This document shows positions 1-8,848 of a stretch of 12,084 nucleotides of DNA, in pieces. The position numbers were made by a program, and so were the translations under genes. Within the stretch, counting starts at the first letter, position 1, and every line of letters begins with the position of its first letter. Under the pieces are notes generated by a model. It was not told the origin of the DNA. It ran no database searches and saw only the letters and a program-made list of their open reading frames with translations. Source of the DNA: Saccoglossus kowalevskii (taxonomy: Eukaryota > Hemichordata > Enteropneusta > Harrimaniidae); contig NW_003124894.1 of NCBI RefSeq assembly GCF_000003605.2, forward strand, positions 491,183 to 503,266, in the 5' to 3' direction.

Positions 1-2459
1 AGTACTGACTAGCTGTCAATGCATATGTTCATCATTGAGACTTACGGTAGTGAGATTTATTTAAATTATCAGAGATTAGTAAATACAACTGTCACGGTCA
101 CCAATTTGTCACATCGTGTGAATTTTACCATCAGTTGCCATGGTAATGACAGTGTGAGAAATGAAATCATTAACAAATAGGTCTGCTTTTTTGCTTTGCG
201 TGAAAACAATTTTCACTGTTTCCAAAAAAAAATTTTTTTCACCTTTCTAGATAAAAATAAATCATTATCTAAATATAATGCACAGGATAAAAATGGTTAA
301 AATCACAATAAATAGCCCTTGTGAAGATCCTAAATGTGCCCCACTCATGGGAAATTTATCTGTTTTATGAATAAATAATATAAAATTACATGACATGGTA
401 AGAACATTCCCTGTGTAGAGCTTGTCACTAAAATCATTTTGAAAACTGCCCATTTGTTTTTTCAGCCATGACAAAAATAAAATAAAATATCCAGAGCTTG
501 TTCAGCTGCCAGTGTTTAACCTAGTAGTATTTCCAAGCAAATCGATCATGAAGTAAGTTCTTTATTCAGTTAAAAATAAATGTCCACAGCACATGTTTCT
601 GTCTAAAATGCAACTTTTTTCAAAGCTTAGTGTGAAATGCATAGTGCATGCATTCCTATGACAATTGCTGTCAACACATGCCACAATGGAACAGCAATGC
701 TTTATTTGGCCACAAGTTTCCTATCTCACAATATACCACATTCCAAAGTTTATGGCATTGTCATTCTGATGAAACTGAAAATTATCGTCTACGAAAAAAG
801 TGTTCACTTGAAATCTACATGTACTCTAAATGGCGAAACTTCTCATAACTTTGCCAAAGGTCGTTAATTTTTTAAGTTGTCTTGAGATTATGAAAATTGC
901 TAATGCAATCTACTTTTATCCCCAGTCTTCAAGATTACATCTCCACAATACAAATCGTAATATTTCCCCTCCCCTCAACACATCCCTGTCGACAGAAGTC
1001 AGCAGAATGAGACGCTAGTGCAAAATAATAATTAGCTCAAAACAAAATACTCAAGTAGGATGATGATGATGATACATAATTAAATTTGATATTAAATTCC
1101 TTTACACACGGTTATCTTGCAATCTACTAATTTTGTATTCTATTTCCTATTCTGTTACTTGATTCCTTGATTTTTATCAGTATTGCATTCCAGTCAAATT
1201 CCAAAACCTGGATATGAAAGCAATAATGATTGACCTAACAGAGTTAGTGCTGAGGAGATATCAAATAGTTGTCACGGAAATCAAACTTGATAATGGCATT
1301 TGGAAATGAATGATGATGATCTTATTGATTAGATGGAAATGCTGTACTTCCATGAGGACTGTAACAAGAATGACCTTTTGTGTAAGGTTCTATTATTTGT
1401 ACTGTTCACATCTCAGAGTATTTCTCTCTGTTAGCCTAACCATGGCCTAACCTTTCACCTCAGTCATGCTGGCCAAGGCGCATATCCTATAAGGCATACT
1501 GGTATACAAATGTAGCTAGCCCACCGAACAAACAAAAACAATTTTACCTCAAGTCAGGTCAAGGCTATATAAGGACAGCAATCTACAAAAAAATACTGAA
1601 ATGTGTATGTGACTTTGGTCTATTTTTTAATTTGTGAAATTAGAAATAGCATTCATGTTGTAGTTGTTGTAGGGACTTTTGGGAATGGAGTACAAAAGGC
1701 TTTTGTGCCTCAAGGCTTATTGATACTATGGGTATAGACGTAGACACACCATGCATGCCACCTGAGTAAGGTCTAACGGTGATGTGAAATCCCTTCTCAG
1801 TTATACTACAAATATATGTATATGCACAGAGTAGATTGAAAAGCAGGCTGTCTGAGCTTCGACCATGGTATGACAGAATCACAAAACAACATGATTGAAT
1901 TCACCAGCTGTTTGTGAAGCAAAGTTGATTTCACATGTACATGATGTCACTTACCTTGGCAGTGGAACAGTCTCCAGTCTCTACTCAGTCAGCATATATA
2001 CACTAAGGCCACAATATTACTCAGTCTACAGTTCATGCTGTGAAAACAGGGAATTCCAACACTCAGAATAGGATTCTCTCTCTATGTACGGTCTTATTTT
2101 ATACCCTTCATGACCCCCCAGCAGATGATTATGCTCAGCTTTTGTGTTCATGCATGGGGGGGTTATACCATTATGTTTGAGGGGAGGGCAGGTTGTTCAG
2201 GGGCATTGTTTATGTTTATGCAAATTTACATTGTTCTGGTCAAATCCTTTCTTCACATTTGTGTACAAGTATCCAATATTTTGTTTACAGTAGTTTCTTA
2301 GTAAATTTCTGTTTGCTGCGTAAAACCCTAGACAACTAAGGAAAGTCTAAGGACTGTGCTAAAACAAACCACAGTGTGTAGAATCTTACAATAAATCTGT
2401 CACAGAATAATCCAGAGTAATTGGTTTCATATTTTCACAACTGTTGATCAAGCTGAGTA
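1..2459. other. AT-rich non-coding stretch (intron or intergenic)
   Basis: I see no convincing gene here. The open frames are short, AT-driven and lack family resemblance on either strand. The stretch holds an RFX X-box-like site at 134-147 and a five-copy GAT microsatellite at 1059-1073. There are several isolated splice-like signals: a 47-base open segment at 506-552 ends in GAA|GTAAGT, pyrimidine-rich acceptors end near 1182 and 1462, and the frames after those two acceptors stay open for about 42 and 57 codons. None has enough coding character to annotate. If the gene ending at 7315 has upstream exons in this window, some of these could be them. Equally, the whole stretch could be intergenic. 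Confidence 0.5.
134..147. promoter_or_regulatory. RFX X-box-like site
   Basis: The sequence GTTGCC-AT-GGTAAT matches the RFX X-box consensus GTNRCC-N(0-3)-RGYAAC at every fixed position except the last base (T for C). It is a near-palindrome with a two-base spacer. RFX factors bind such sites in animals, classically upstream of ciliary genes. No gene start is visible beside it, so function is inferred only from the motif. Confidence 0.4.
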
Positions 2460-2672
2460 ACTATTTGAGTTTTGCATTTTGTTTTCTATCTATCGTAGTA
2501 TCATTATTTTATACTAGCTATTATCTGTAATGTATTAGCTTAGATTTTTTTTTTTTTTTTTTTTCTTATCTATTTTCTGTTTTGTAACCTTTTATTCCTT
2601 TTTAAACTTTTGTAACCATTGCCAATCCCTCCGGGGAATGTGTAAGTGTTAATAAAATTACCCATTACCCAA
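2460..2672 (+). mobile_element. Probable 3' end of a non-LTR retrotransposon (LINE-like tail)
   Basis: This T-rich segment includes a 20-base T run (2545-2564). It is followed by a short hairpin (TCCC at 2626-2629 pairing with GGGA at 2634-2637 across a TCCG loop), the phrase GTGTAAGTGTTAATAAAATTA, and two copies of an ATTACCC unit (2658-2664 and 2664-2670). A T-rich 3' UTR, terminal stem-loop, poly(A) signal (AATAAA, 2651-2656) and short terminal tandem repeats are typical of CR1/L2-type LINE 3' ends. No reverse transcriptase reading frame lies upstream, so this would be a short 5'-truncated copy. The left edge is approximate. The alternative is the 3' end of an ordinary transcript with a canonical poly(A) signal. 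Confidence 0.45.
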
Positions 2673-2879
2673 CAAGTGGAAATGATTTCCATTTAGTTCA
2701 AAATTTATAGATAAATATATATGAGAAATTAAATAATGTTTCATTACAATTTTGGCAGGAAATATTATGAAATGGAAAGTAGAAAGTCAAGCCAGGTTTC
2801 AAAGTAGTAACTATAATGTAAGGTATGCTTGACCTGCCAAAGTTCACATATCCTGTATTTTCTGGGTGTATAATTTCAG

Positions 2880-2997
2880 TATCCTTCCCTCCGAAAATGA
2901 AGAAGTTGTCAATGAAGTTGACAAAAAAACAGTCACACATGGCATGGAAGTTATTGCTTTGATACCCCCAGAAAGTACCAAGATGTGTGACCTTTAG
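2880..2997 (+). other. Weak candidate exon, acidic 38-residue open frame
   Basis: A pyrimidine-rich stretch ending TTTCAG (2874-2879) is followed by a frame from 2881 that stays open for 38 codons to TAG at 2995-2997. It reads with a coding-like composition (SENEEVVNEVDKK, then THGMEVIALIPPESTK), rich in Glu, Val and Lys. No good donor is visible before the stop, so it would be a terminal exon or a remnant. The opposite strand is also open here for 115 codons, which weakens the case. I do not recognise the peptide. It is probably chance or a repeat remnant, but it reads better than the surrounding AT-driven frames. Confidence 0.15.
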
Positions 2998-3019
2998 GGT
3001 CAAGCAAAGTGCCAGGATG

Positions 3020-3130
3020 TACTGTAAAACATGTTGTTTTAGCAAGCACGTTATTTTAGCTAATTTAGCTAATCTGTAATTTCGCTAAATTAAGATGCCG
3101 CTAATTAGAATAGAGTATATTTTCACAGTA
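3020..3130. mobile_element. Small inverted-repeat (MITE-like) element
   Basis: The left end TACTGTAAAA (3020-3029) and right end TTTTCACAGTA (3120-3130) are inverted copies differing by one inserted base. Between them, TTTAGC/TTAGCTAA words on the left are mirrored by TTCGCTAAA and GCCGCTAA on the right, so the roughly 111-base unit is quasi-palindromic. It has no coding capacity. More GCTAAA-type words follow at about 3146-3201, suggesting a second, more decayed piece. I see no clear target-site duplication beyond a possible TA, so the mechanism is unproven. It sits between two of the everted half-site pairs. Confidence 0.45.
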
Positions 3131-3339
3131 AGATTATTGGCACTTTAGCTATTAAAATTAAGATTCAGGTAATTCATGCATGGAGACAAATTCGCTAAAA
3201 TGGTATGTATCTATTGCAATGTATTATACAGTATGACCTTTGTGGGTCACACATAATGTCTCTTGCAGAGTAAGATTATAATTGATATACCGTAATCATG
3301 GACATAACTGTTTTTACATGAACATGAACTCAAAGGTCA

Positions 3340-5159
3340 TGAGAGAGGGATGTCAGTTTTCTTGAAGCCAATAAATAATCTTATTATTTTTGTTGTGATT
3401 TTTAAAGCATGATGGCAAAATAAATCACAGTCCTTGATAGAGGGACTGAGAATAAATTATAAAACTGACAATATTTTTAGGGTGTTTTTAATGACGAAAT
3501 GTGGTCCGTGAAAACTGCATATTATTTGGCTGTTTTTCTCAAAAACTACTACAATAATTTTGACAGGGAATAATGTCACTGCTATATGTTCCTTTGTCAA
3601 AAACGAACATTCTACCTTACGGTAATTTATTTCTTGTACCTGGGAAAAATCTTTGTTATAAGTTGTTTTGTTCCCCTATTCAAGGGTAGAATGAACTTTA
3701 CACCCTTCCAACAGACTCGCCAGTGATTTTGTTTCACTTTTAATGAGCTTATGCTTGCCTACAAATAAATAAAATAGGTGTAACCTGAAATTGAAATTAA
3801 GAAGTAGTAAACAAAACCTGTTGTCTGTCTCATTTCTCAAAAATAAATTCCCATATTTTTTTTTAAATATATACCGGTATTATCCAAACTGTTTTTCAAA
3901 ACCTATACACAACAGAAAATTATGCCCATCTGGTCAAAAATTAATTCCTAAAAATACTTTATAAAAATACGCTGAAAATCACACAAAATTGATGCTGCTC
4001 GATAAGTTAATGAATATTATATGGTTATTTTTGACTATGTTCCGACTGTATTTTCGATAAATAACACTTTTTTTTTGAAAAAAAAACACACACACAACTT
4101 TGAGTCAAATTTTGACAAAATTAAATAGTACAGAATTGGATAGATACAGCATTCACTTACCAGTATCATTTCTAAAGCTACCTGGGATAAACTTATCATG
4201 CAGACTACTTTTGTCCAGATCTGAGTCTGCCAGGTGGGTTTCCTTGCCCTGTCAATATTAAATTTGTTTGTATTCATCTTTTATCATGCTGCTGCTGCTA
4301 TGGTAACAGTCGTGGTGACTGTGTGGCACTTCTCAAAAGCTCATTCACATGTGTACTGTAATACCACTTTCTAAAAGTTCAAAGGTTCACTAGGATTGGG
4401 CGTTGTTGACTTAATTAAACTTTGGAGGTGACAGGTTTAATTGTACCATACCTACATAGATTATATTCGTAACACAAAGTTATAATGAGAATATCACAAA
4501 GTATGCATGAAAGCAGTACGACAATTGTACCTACACGTATAATATTAATCTATTCTTGGGGATGACATCCAGACATTTCCATCGCCTGGCAACCATCACT
4601 TGGGAAAACAAAAACAAACAACTCTCGGGAACAAATACTTTGGGCAAGTTGTTGAGACTCCCCTGAACAGGGTAACAAGATTAGCCCTACATGTGCATTG
4701 TGCATAAATTTGGTTGCCCAGGATTACTTCAAAGTTGGGTTTTTGCTGTTTTCTCAACTTTAACTGTTTTCACGGACTTCACAACAGCTTGTGCAGAGCC
4801 CATAGAAATATATTGTACAGTGGTGTACATCCAAGCAATAAGAACGTTCTGTGACGTAGCTCAGCCCCCAAAATACCATACATTACAAATATAGAATGTA
4901 TAATTAGAATGTAAATTAAATATAATAATTATTAAATATACGGTAATAAAGATCATTACAAGGATTATTATTATACAAAAAAGTGAAATTTACAAATAAT
5001 CAATTTATGTCATGTCTTATTTAAGTACTAGTATGTAAACCATTTTTACTTCTTGAATTTTTTCTATTTGAGAATATTAATGGATTTGGCGAGAAAAAAT
5101 TCCCTGATACGTACTCTGTGTTGTATTATCCAAAAAAAATTGTTGTTGACTAATGTCAG
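3340..5159. other. AT-rich non-coding stretch
   Basis: No supportable gene is present. Open frames are short and hydrophobic, as AT-rich DNA gives by chance. Notable small items are the palindrome ATACCGGTAT (3871-3880), two copies of the 9-mer TACGGTAAT (3618-3626, 4939-4947), a weak RFX X-box-like site (4294-4307), and a very AT-rich block around 4890-5010. Confidence 0.5.
4294..4307. promoter_or_regulatory. Weak RFX X-box-like site
   Basis: GCTGCT-AT-GGTAAC has a perfect right half (GGTAAC) and a left half with two changes from GTTGCC, again with a two-base AT spacer. It overlaps a short GCT run (4288-4299), so part of the match may be microsatellite. This is weaker than the sites at 134 and 10857. 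Confidence 0.2.
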
Positions 5160-5268
5160 TTCTGAGGTTTATGGATTGTACTGTTCACACATCAAGAAAG
5201 ACATGACATTGGCATTATACGTAGCACTATACTGGATAATATTATTAGTAGTGTTGTCACTTCTAAAG
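5160..5268 (+). other. Weak candidate exon encoding a hydrophobic (membrane-like) segment
   Basis: A T/G-rich tract ending TGTCAG (5154-5159) could be a splice acceptor, and AAAG|GTGATT at 5268/5269 could be a donor. The 109 bases between are open in one frame for 36 codons. They end in a hydrophobic run (LALYVALYWIILLVVLSLLK) long enough to span a membrane. It would end in phase 0, which does not fit the phase-1 acceptor at 6564, so it cannot splice directly to that exon. Hydrophobic chance frames are common in AT-rich DNA, so this is a flag and not a gene call. Confidence 0.15.
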
Positions 5269-5308
5269 GTGATTTATGTCTTCACAAAATCAAAATGAAA
5301 TTACTTAT

Positions 5309-6260
5309 TAGTCCCGGTTTGGATGCCATCTGAAAATGGGGACTCATGGATTGACCTTTTCGTGTGCGTCCATGCGTGCATTCGAATCTATATGTTAGTC
5401 TGATTACATTCAAACTTCACACATACATAATATTTGATGCACATCAATTTGTTTTACGATTCAAGGCCATTTCATCGATATCAAGCATTTCTGGCATTCT
5501 GGAGCCCGATCTTGGCTGTTTACAGATGGATTTTGTTCAAACTTGGTACATACATTGGGCATTCTGGGACCGTGATGTACGTCATTTGTTTTTCAGATTG
5601 GATTTGAATGGCCAAATGGTGGCCTATTTTGTGCTGAAAAATTTTCCAAAATCAAGCATTTCTGGCATTCCAGAACCGGATTTGTTTTAATGAATGCTGT
5701 TCTAGAGCCCTATCTTTGACATGCTTTGACTGATTATGTTAAAATTTTGTATATTCATTATACATTATGTCATAGATAAACAGTTGTATTGGTTTGACGA
5801 TCCAATTCAAAATGGCCAAATGGTGGCTCTTTTTGTGATAAAAAAAAATCAAGCATTTCTGGTATTCCAGAATCGAGTCTTGGTCGTTTATGGATAGATT
5901 TTGTTCAAACTTGGTACATACATTAGACATTATGGGTTCCTGATGCGATGCATGTCAGTTTGTTTTTAAGATTGGATTCAAAATTGCTGATTGGTGGCCA
6001 TTTTGTTTTACTGAATGTTACTGAAGAGCCATATCTCGGACTGATTATGTTAAAATTTTAAATATTCATTATACATCATGTCATAGATCTACAGATTTAT
6101 TGGTTTAATGATTCAATTCAAAATGGCTAACCATTGGCCATTTTGTTTTAATTAATGCTGTTCCAGATCTATATCTCTCAATAAGTACTTGTTTGACGAT
6201 CACATACAAGATGACTAAACATTAATCATTTTAATGTTAAAAAATCATCATAATCAAGCA
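5309..6260 (+). repeat. Degenerate tandem array of a 150-200 bp repeat
   Basis: About five diverged units can be aligned by eye. CAAGCATTTCTGG recurs at 5482, 5653 and 5850 (decayed at 6254). A GATTCAATTCAAAATGGCC-type block recurs near 5596, 5799, 5969 and 6109. GTTCAAACTTGGTACATACA recurs at 5535 and 5903, while a different version beginning GTTAAAATTTT recurs at 5738 and 6049. The two versions alternate, so the array looks like a higher-order dimer. The array starts at TTAGTCCC (5308-5315), and AGTCCC (5310-5315) can pair with GGGACT (5339-5344). The block ATGGCC-N7-GGCCAT is itself palindromic. It lies in the probable intron just before the terminal exon. A related copy is at 7748-7960. 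I cannot name the family. Confidence 0.7.
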
Positions 6261-6528
6261 TCAGCTAAATTTGATAACTAACAGGGACTGTGCCATGCAT
6301 GGCTTGTTAATTGTTAGTTTGCCAGAAAAGACAGTACACCATGATCTTTTATACACCAAGCATTCAAGCAAAGCTCTAATTTTTTCAATTGTCATTTTAT
6401 TAATTCCTGTTAGGCCAAGGAAAATAGATCTGTTTCTTGTACAAACATTCTCAAACAAACGATGCGATGATAAAATTGTGTAAAAAAGATATTGCAGGAG
6501 CAGACATCTTATGAACACAGTCTTGGAA
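6261..6528. other. Intron tail between repeat array and terminal exon
   Basis: This short non-coding stretch holds a 12-base palindrome GCCATGCATGGC (6292-6303). Both strands carry moderate open frames here (70 codons on plus, 93 on minus), but neither reads as a known protein and they overlap each other. I interpret it as intron sequence of the gene whose last exon starts at 6564. Confidence 0.4.
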
Positions 6529-6563
6529 CTGACCAAAAACAATTTGTTGATCTATTTTTGCAG
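6529..6563 (+). promoter_or_regulatory. Intron 3' end: branch point, pyrimidine tract and CAG acceptor
   Basis: CTGAC (6529-6533) matches the animal branch-point consensus CTRAY. Its adenine at 6532 is 31 bases from the junction, a normal distance. No AG occurs between it and the acceptor. TCTATTTTTG then leads to CAG at 6561-6563. The frame used downstream meets a TGA at 6548-6550, so coding sequence must begin at or after the splice junction. The exon starts GC|TTG, so the intron is phase 1. Confidence 0.7.
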
Positions 6564-7315
6564 GCTTGAAGGAGGATATTTCCGGTCTCTTTGATGATGA
6601 AGATGATGATTACAAAACTGTTGCCAAGAGACAAAATCGTTCACTACAACCAGATGATGAAAGTCAAATTTCATCAACATCTGGGAAGAACATTCCACAA
6701 CAAGAGGAGGATGAGCTTGATTCACAAGCAACAAATATTAGTTGCCACAGCAACACAGGTTACAACACAAATGATGAGACTGATGACGACAGTGAATTTG
6801 ATTTATTTTTTTCACAGGAAGTTCTTCCTGAACAGTGTGATCAGAGAAAAATAGGTCAGAAAGAAAATAGTGAGAAACAAATCAAAGTTTATGGAAGTGA
6901 TGAACAAAGTACTGGAGAAACAAGTAGCAAACAAGAACTGGAGGAACCGAACAACACAGACAAACAATTGTTGGAGGAAAGTAGTAACAGTCAAAGTAAC
7001 AATGACTGTGAATTGGTGTTATTCAAAAAAGGCATTGCCAACAAAAAAAGTGATATTGAGGAGGAGAGTGGAGGTGATACCAATGTTTCTACTTTAAGGA
7101 CCTCATCTAAAGATTATAATAAAGTAGCTGCAGAATCAGACAGTGACCAAACTTTTGAATATGATGAGAACAGTCAAGATCTGTTTGATAATGATGATAT
7201 GTTAATTGCACCATCTTCTCCTAATGTTCAAACTCCCAATAAAGATAATCTGGAGTATCTCCATCAAAAGATGGCTGAAGGTGATCGGATACAGTTCACT
7301 GCCTCCAATAAATAG
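6564..7315 (+). CDS. Terminal exon of an acidic, SQ-rich, probably disordered protein (partial)
   Basis: This is the 3'-terminal coding exon of an unrecognised plus-strand gene, about 250 codons ending at TAG (7313-7315). No ATG start is needed: the frame opens at a splice acceptor (CAG, 6561-6563) in phase 1, and the first complete codon is TTG at 6566. Counting from there, the peptide is low in hydrophobics and rich in Asp, Glu, Ser, Asn and Gln. Leu/Phe islands sit beside acids: GLFDDEDDD (7-15), SEFDLFF (76-82), CELVLF (148-153) and SQDLFDNDD (203-211). Ser-Gln occurs at 33, 53, 83, 142 and 203, which satisfies the usual SQ-cluster definition for PIKK (ATM/ATR) targets. Ser-Pro and Thr-Pro (218-224) and many acidic-flanked serines suggest CDK- and CK2-type phosphorylation. 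The last 25 residues (from NKDNLEYL) are less acidic and may form a helix. A nuclear genome-maintenance role is my inference only. The LF-acidic motif also recalls WASHC2/FAM21, but the multi-copy LF array of that family is absent. Confidence 0.78.
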
Positions 7316-7747
7316 TGATTTTTAAATTATGAAATTAATTGAACCATATATATTTTTCAAAACGCCTGAGATTTTTCATCCGATGTTGTAGCGAGTCACT
7401 TCCAAAATGTTGATTCCCTAAACTTAAATTATGTAGACAATGTACCGGTAATCACTAAACTTAATATTAAAGAATATTCGACCATGTTTTGACTACAAAA
7501 TTTTAGCTTACAGGAAATGCAAAAGAGAAACTTTTCAGAAACTGGTCTTTTGGATTGAAAGATTTTTATGGGGTAAACCCTCCAATATCTGATATTTAAT
7601 ATACTGGTACAGGTAGTACATAGTGTCAATAAGATCAGACTAGTTTGCTGCAGATTTGTAAACCAGATTGTGAAAAAGAAAACAAAAAGCAAACTTGTTT
7701 CATCGGTGCCACTGAATCGTATAGTTTACATTCATGTTTTCTATTTT

Positions 7748-7960
7748 TAGTCCCTGTTCAGTCTTGGTGCTTCTGTCTGTCTATACCCAAACACACATGC
7801 TTCGGGCGATTAAATTCAAACTTTACACATACATAAGACATCATATCGAACATATGCACATGCATTTGTTCCATGATCTAATTCAAGATGGCCAAATGGC
7901 AGCCATTTTAAGGCCAAAAATGCACCACAAAATCACATTTTAAACCATTATACAACTGTA
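7748..7960 (+). repeat. Second copy of the TTAGTCCC repeat family
   Basis: This begins TAGTCCCTGTTC, like the array start at 5309. It then has CTGTCTGTCTATACCC, an ATTCAAACTTTACACATACA block matching 5408-5427 almost base for base, and a palindromic GATGGCCAAATGGCAGCCAT block matching the array units. It lies in the same orientation about 2.4 kb downstream, so the terminal exon sits between two copies. It is a dispersed element of unknown class. The right end is approximate. Confidence 0.6.
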
Positions 7961-8842
7961 TCTCAGACGTGCATGAATTCCAGTCATGGAAACAAGGTTT
8001 GATTTAATAACTAATTCTAATATTTACATTTAATTGGGTGAGGTACTTGCTCAAAGTTTTAAAACTTAAAAACAATCAATCTTTGTTTACAAAAATCTAA
8101 AGGTATGCTTTAAATTAAATTAAATTACAATGTTATAAAACTACTATACCAGTCTATACCAGATGAAATGTTATACTTAGATTTCCATGCAGAAAAACAC
8201 TCATAGAAAAAACCTGAATCACCAAAGGTTGTTAAAAGTGACTGTATATATTTTGTAACTGCTTCGTAATTTTAATATCCAGATTCATTTACATTTAGAA
8301 TACTTGTGTGAGATTACCCACAGACAGTAGTCATGTTTTTTTTTTTAAATTTTGTACTACAAACATTTTTAGATTATGTAAATGCCAATAAGTATTCCAT
8401 TGTACAGTTCAATACAGTGAATTTCATGAAGGTGTGAATTTTTCTATATATTTATAAATTCCAAACAAAACCACTTTACTAATCACAACATGTTAACGAG
8501 TGTATGACAGTAAATTGACCAAGATTAAAAGAAACCTGTAAAATCTCATTCCTATAATACAACCAACAAAATCAAATTCCAAGGTTTAAATATTTCATGA
8601 ATTTGACTGTATGCATTCAAGAATGCAACCAATTTAAATTTTGTATCGTATTATTATTACCCAAAGTCTACTCTGAATTTGTACATGAATTTAATTTACA
8701 ATCCTCAGGAACATTGAGAGTGAATTATGTCTGACTGCAAACATCGGATGAATTGTATATTCACAATGTAATGTTAGTTTATAATTGTACTATAATGAAA
8801 TCTTGAAATTATTAAATGCAGTGATTTTATACTGATTGATAA

Positions 8843-8848
8843 AATAAA
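8843..8848 (+). promoter_or_regulatory. Candidate poly(A) signal AATAAA
   Basis: AATAAA is followed at about 20-40 bases by a T/GT-rich stretch (CTTTATTTTTATGTGAATATTG, split here only as description: 8864-8885), the arrangement expected for cleavage and polyadenylation of the plus-strand transcript. AT richness makes chance hexamers common. Confidence 0.35.

Larger units (their letters stand above)
2830..3339. promoter_or_regulatory. Cluster of nuclear-receptor-type half-sites in everted pairs
   Basis: Three everted pairs are visible. TGACCT (2830-2835) and AGTTCA (2841-2846) are five bases apart. TGACCT (2988-2993) and GGGTCA (2997-3002) are three bases apart. TGACCT (3234-3239) and GGGTCA (3244-3249) are four bases apart. 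A further lone site, CAAAGGTCA, lies at 3331-3339. AGGTCA-type half-sites are the DNA elements of RXR-partner and orphan nuclear receptors, and everted repeats are one accepted arrangement. Seven half-sites in about 510 bases is far more than expected. It could be a response region, or the by-product of a decayed repeat that happens to contain TGACCT. Confidence 0.35.

Noticed and set aside
1059-1073. GAT trinucleotide run and other short runs (T11 at 8336-8346, CA run near 4087)
   Set aside because: These are ordinary short microsatellites with no sign of function.
1183-1311. Open frame of about 42 codons after a TTTTATCAG acceptor-like site
   Set aside because: It reads plausibly, but the only internal donor is a weak GTTAGT, and the stop follows without 3' UTR signals. 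Evidence is too thin to call an exon.
1463-1636. 57-codon stop-free stretch after a CCTCAG acceptor-like site
   Set aside because: No convincing donor, unbalanced composition (Lys, Tyr, Gln runs), and no recognisable peptide. It is consistent with chance.
2698-3045. 115-codon minus-strand open frame
   Set aside because: It is rich in Phe, Ile and Asn as AT-rich chance frames are, it runs into the MITE-like element, and it shows no recognisable domain or splice context.
5370-5395. GTGCATTCGAATC resembling a tRNA T-arm
   Set aside because: No acceptor stem, D-arm or anticodon arm can be placed around it, and it lies inside the repeat head unit.
5364-5690. 108-codon plus-strand open frame
   Set aside because: It lies wholly inside the degenerate tandem array, and the peptide repeats (SSISGI-type phrases) simply mirror the DNA repeat.
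6261-6542. 93-codon minus-strand open frame and an overlapping 70-codon plus-strand frame
   Set aside because: They overlap each other on opposite strands in the presumed intron next to the acceptor, with no family resemblance or regulatory context for either.
6566-7315. Assignment of the acidic exon to WASHC2/FAM21 from its LFDDEDDD motif
   Set aside because: That family has many LF-acidic repeats and a characteristic tail. Here only one full motif and a partial second are present, so the match is probably convergent.
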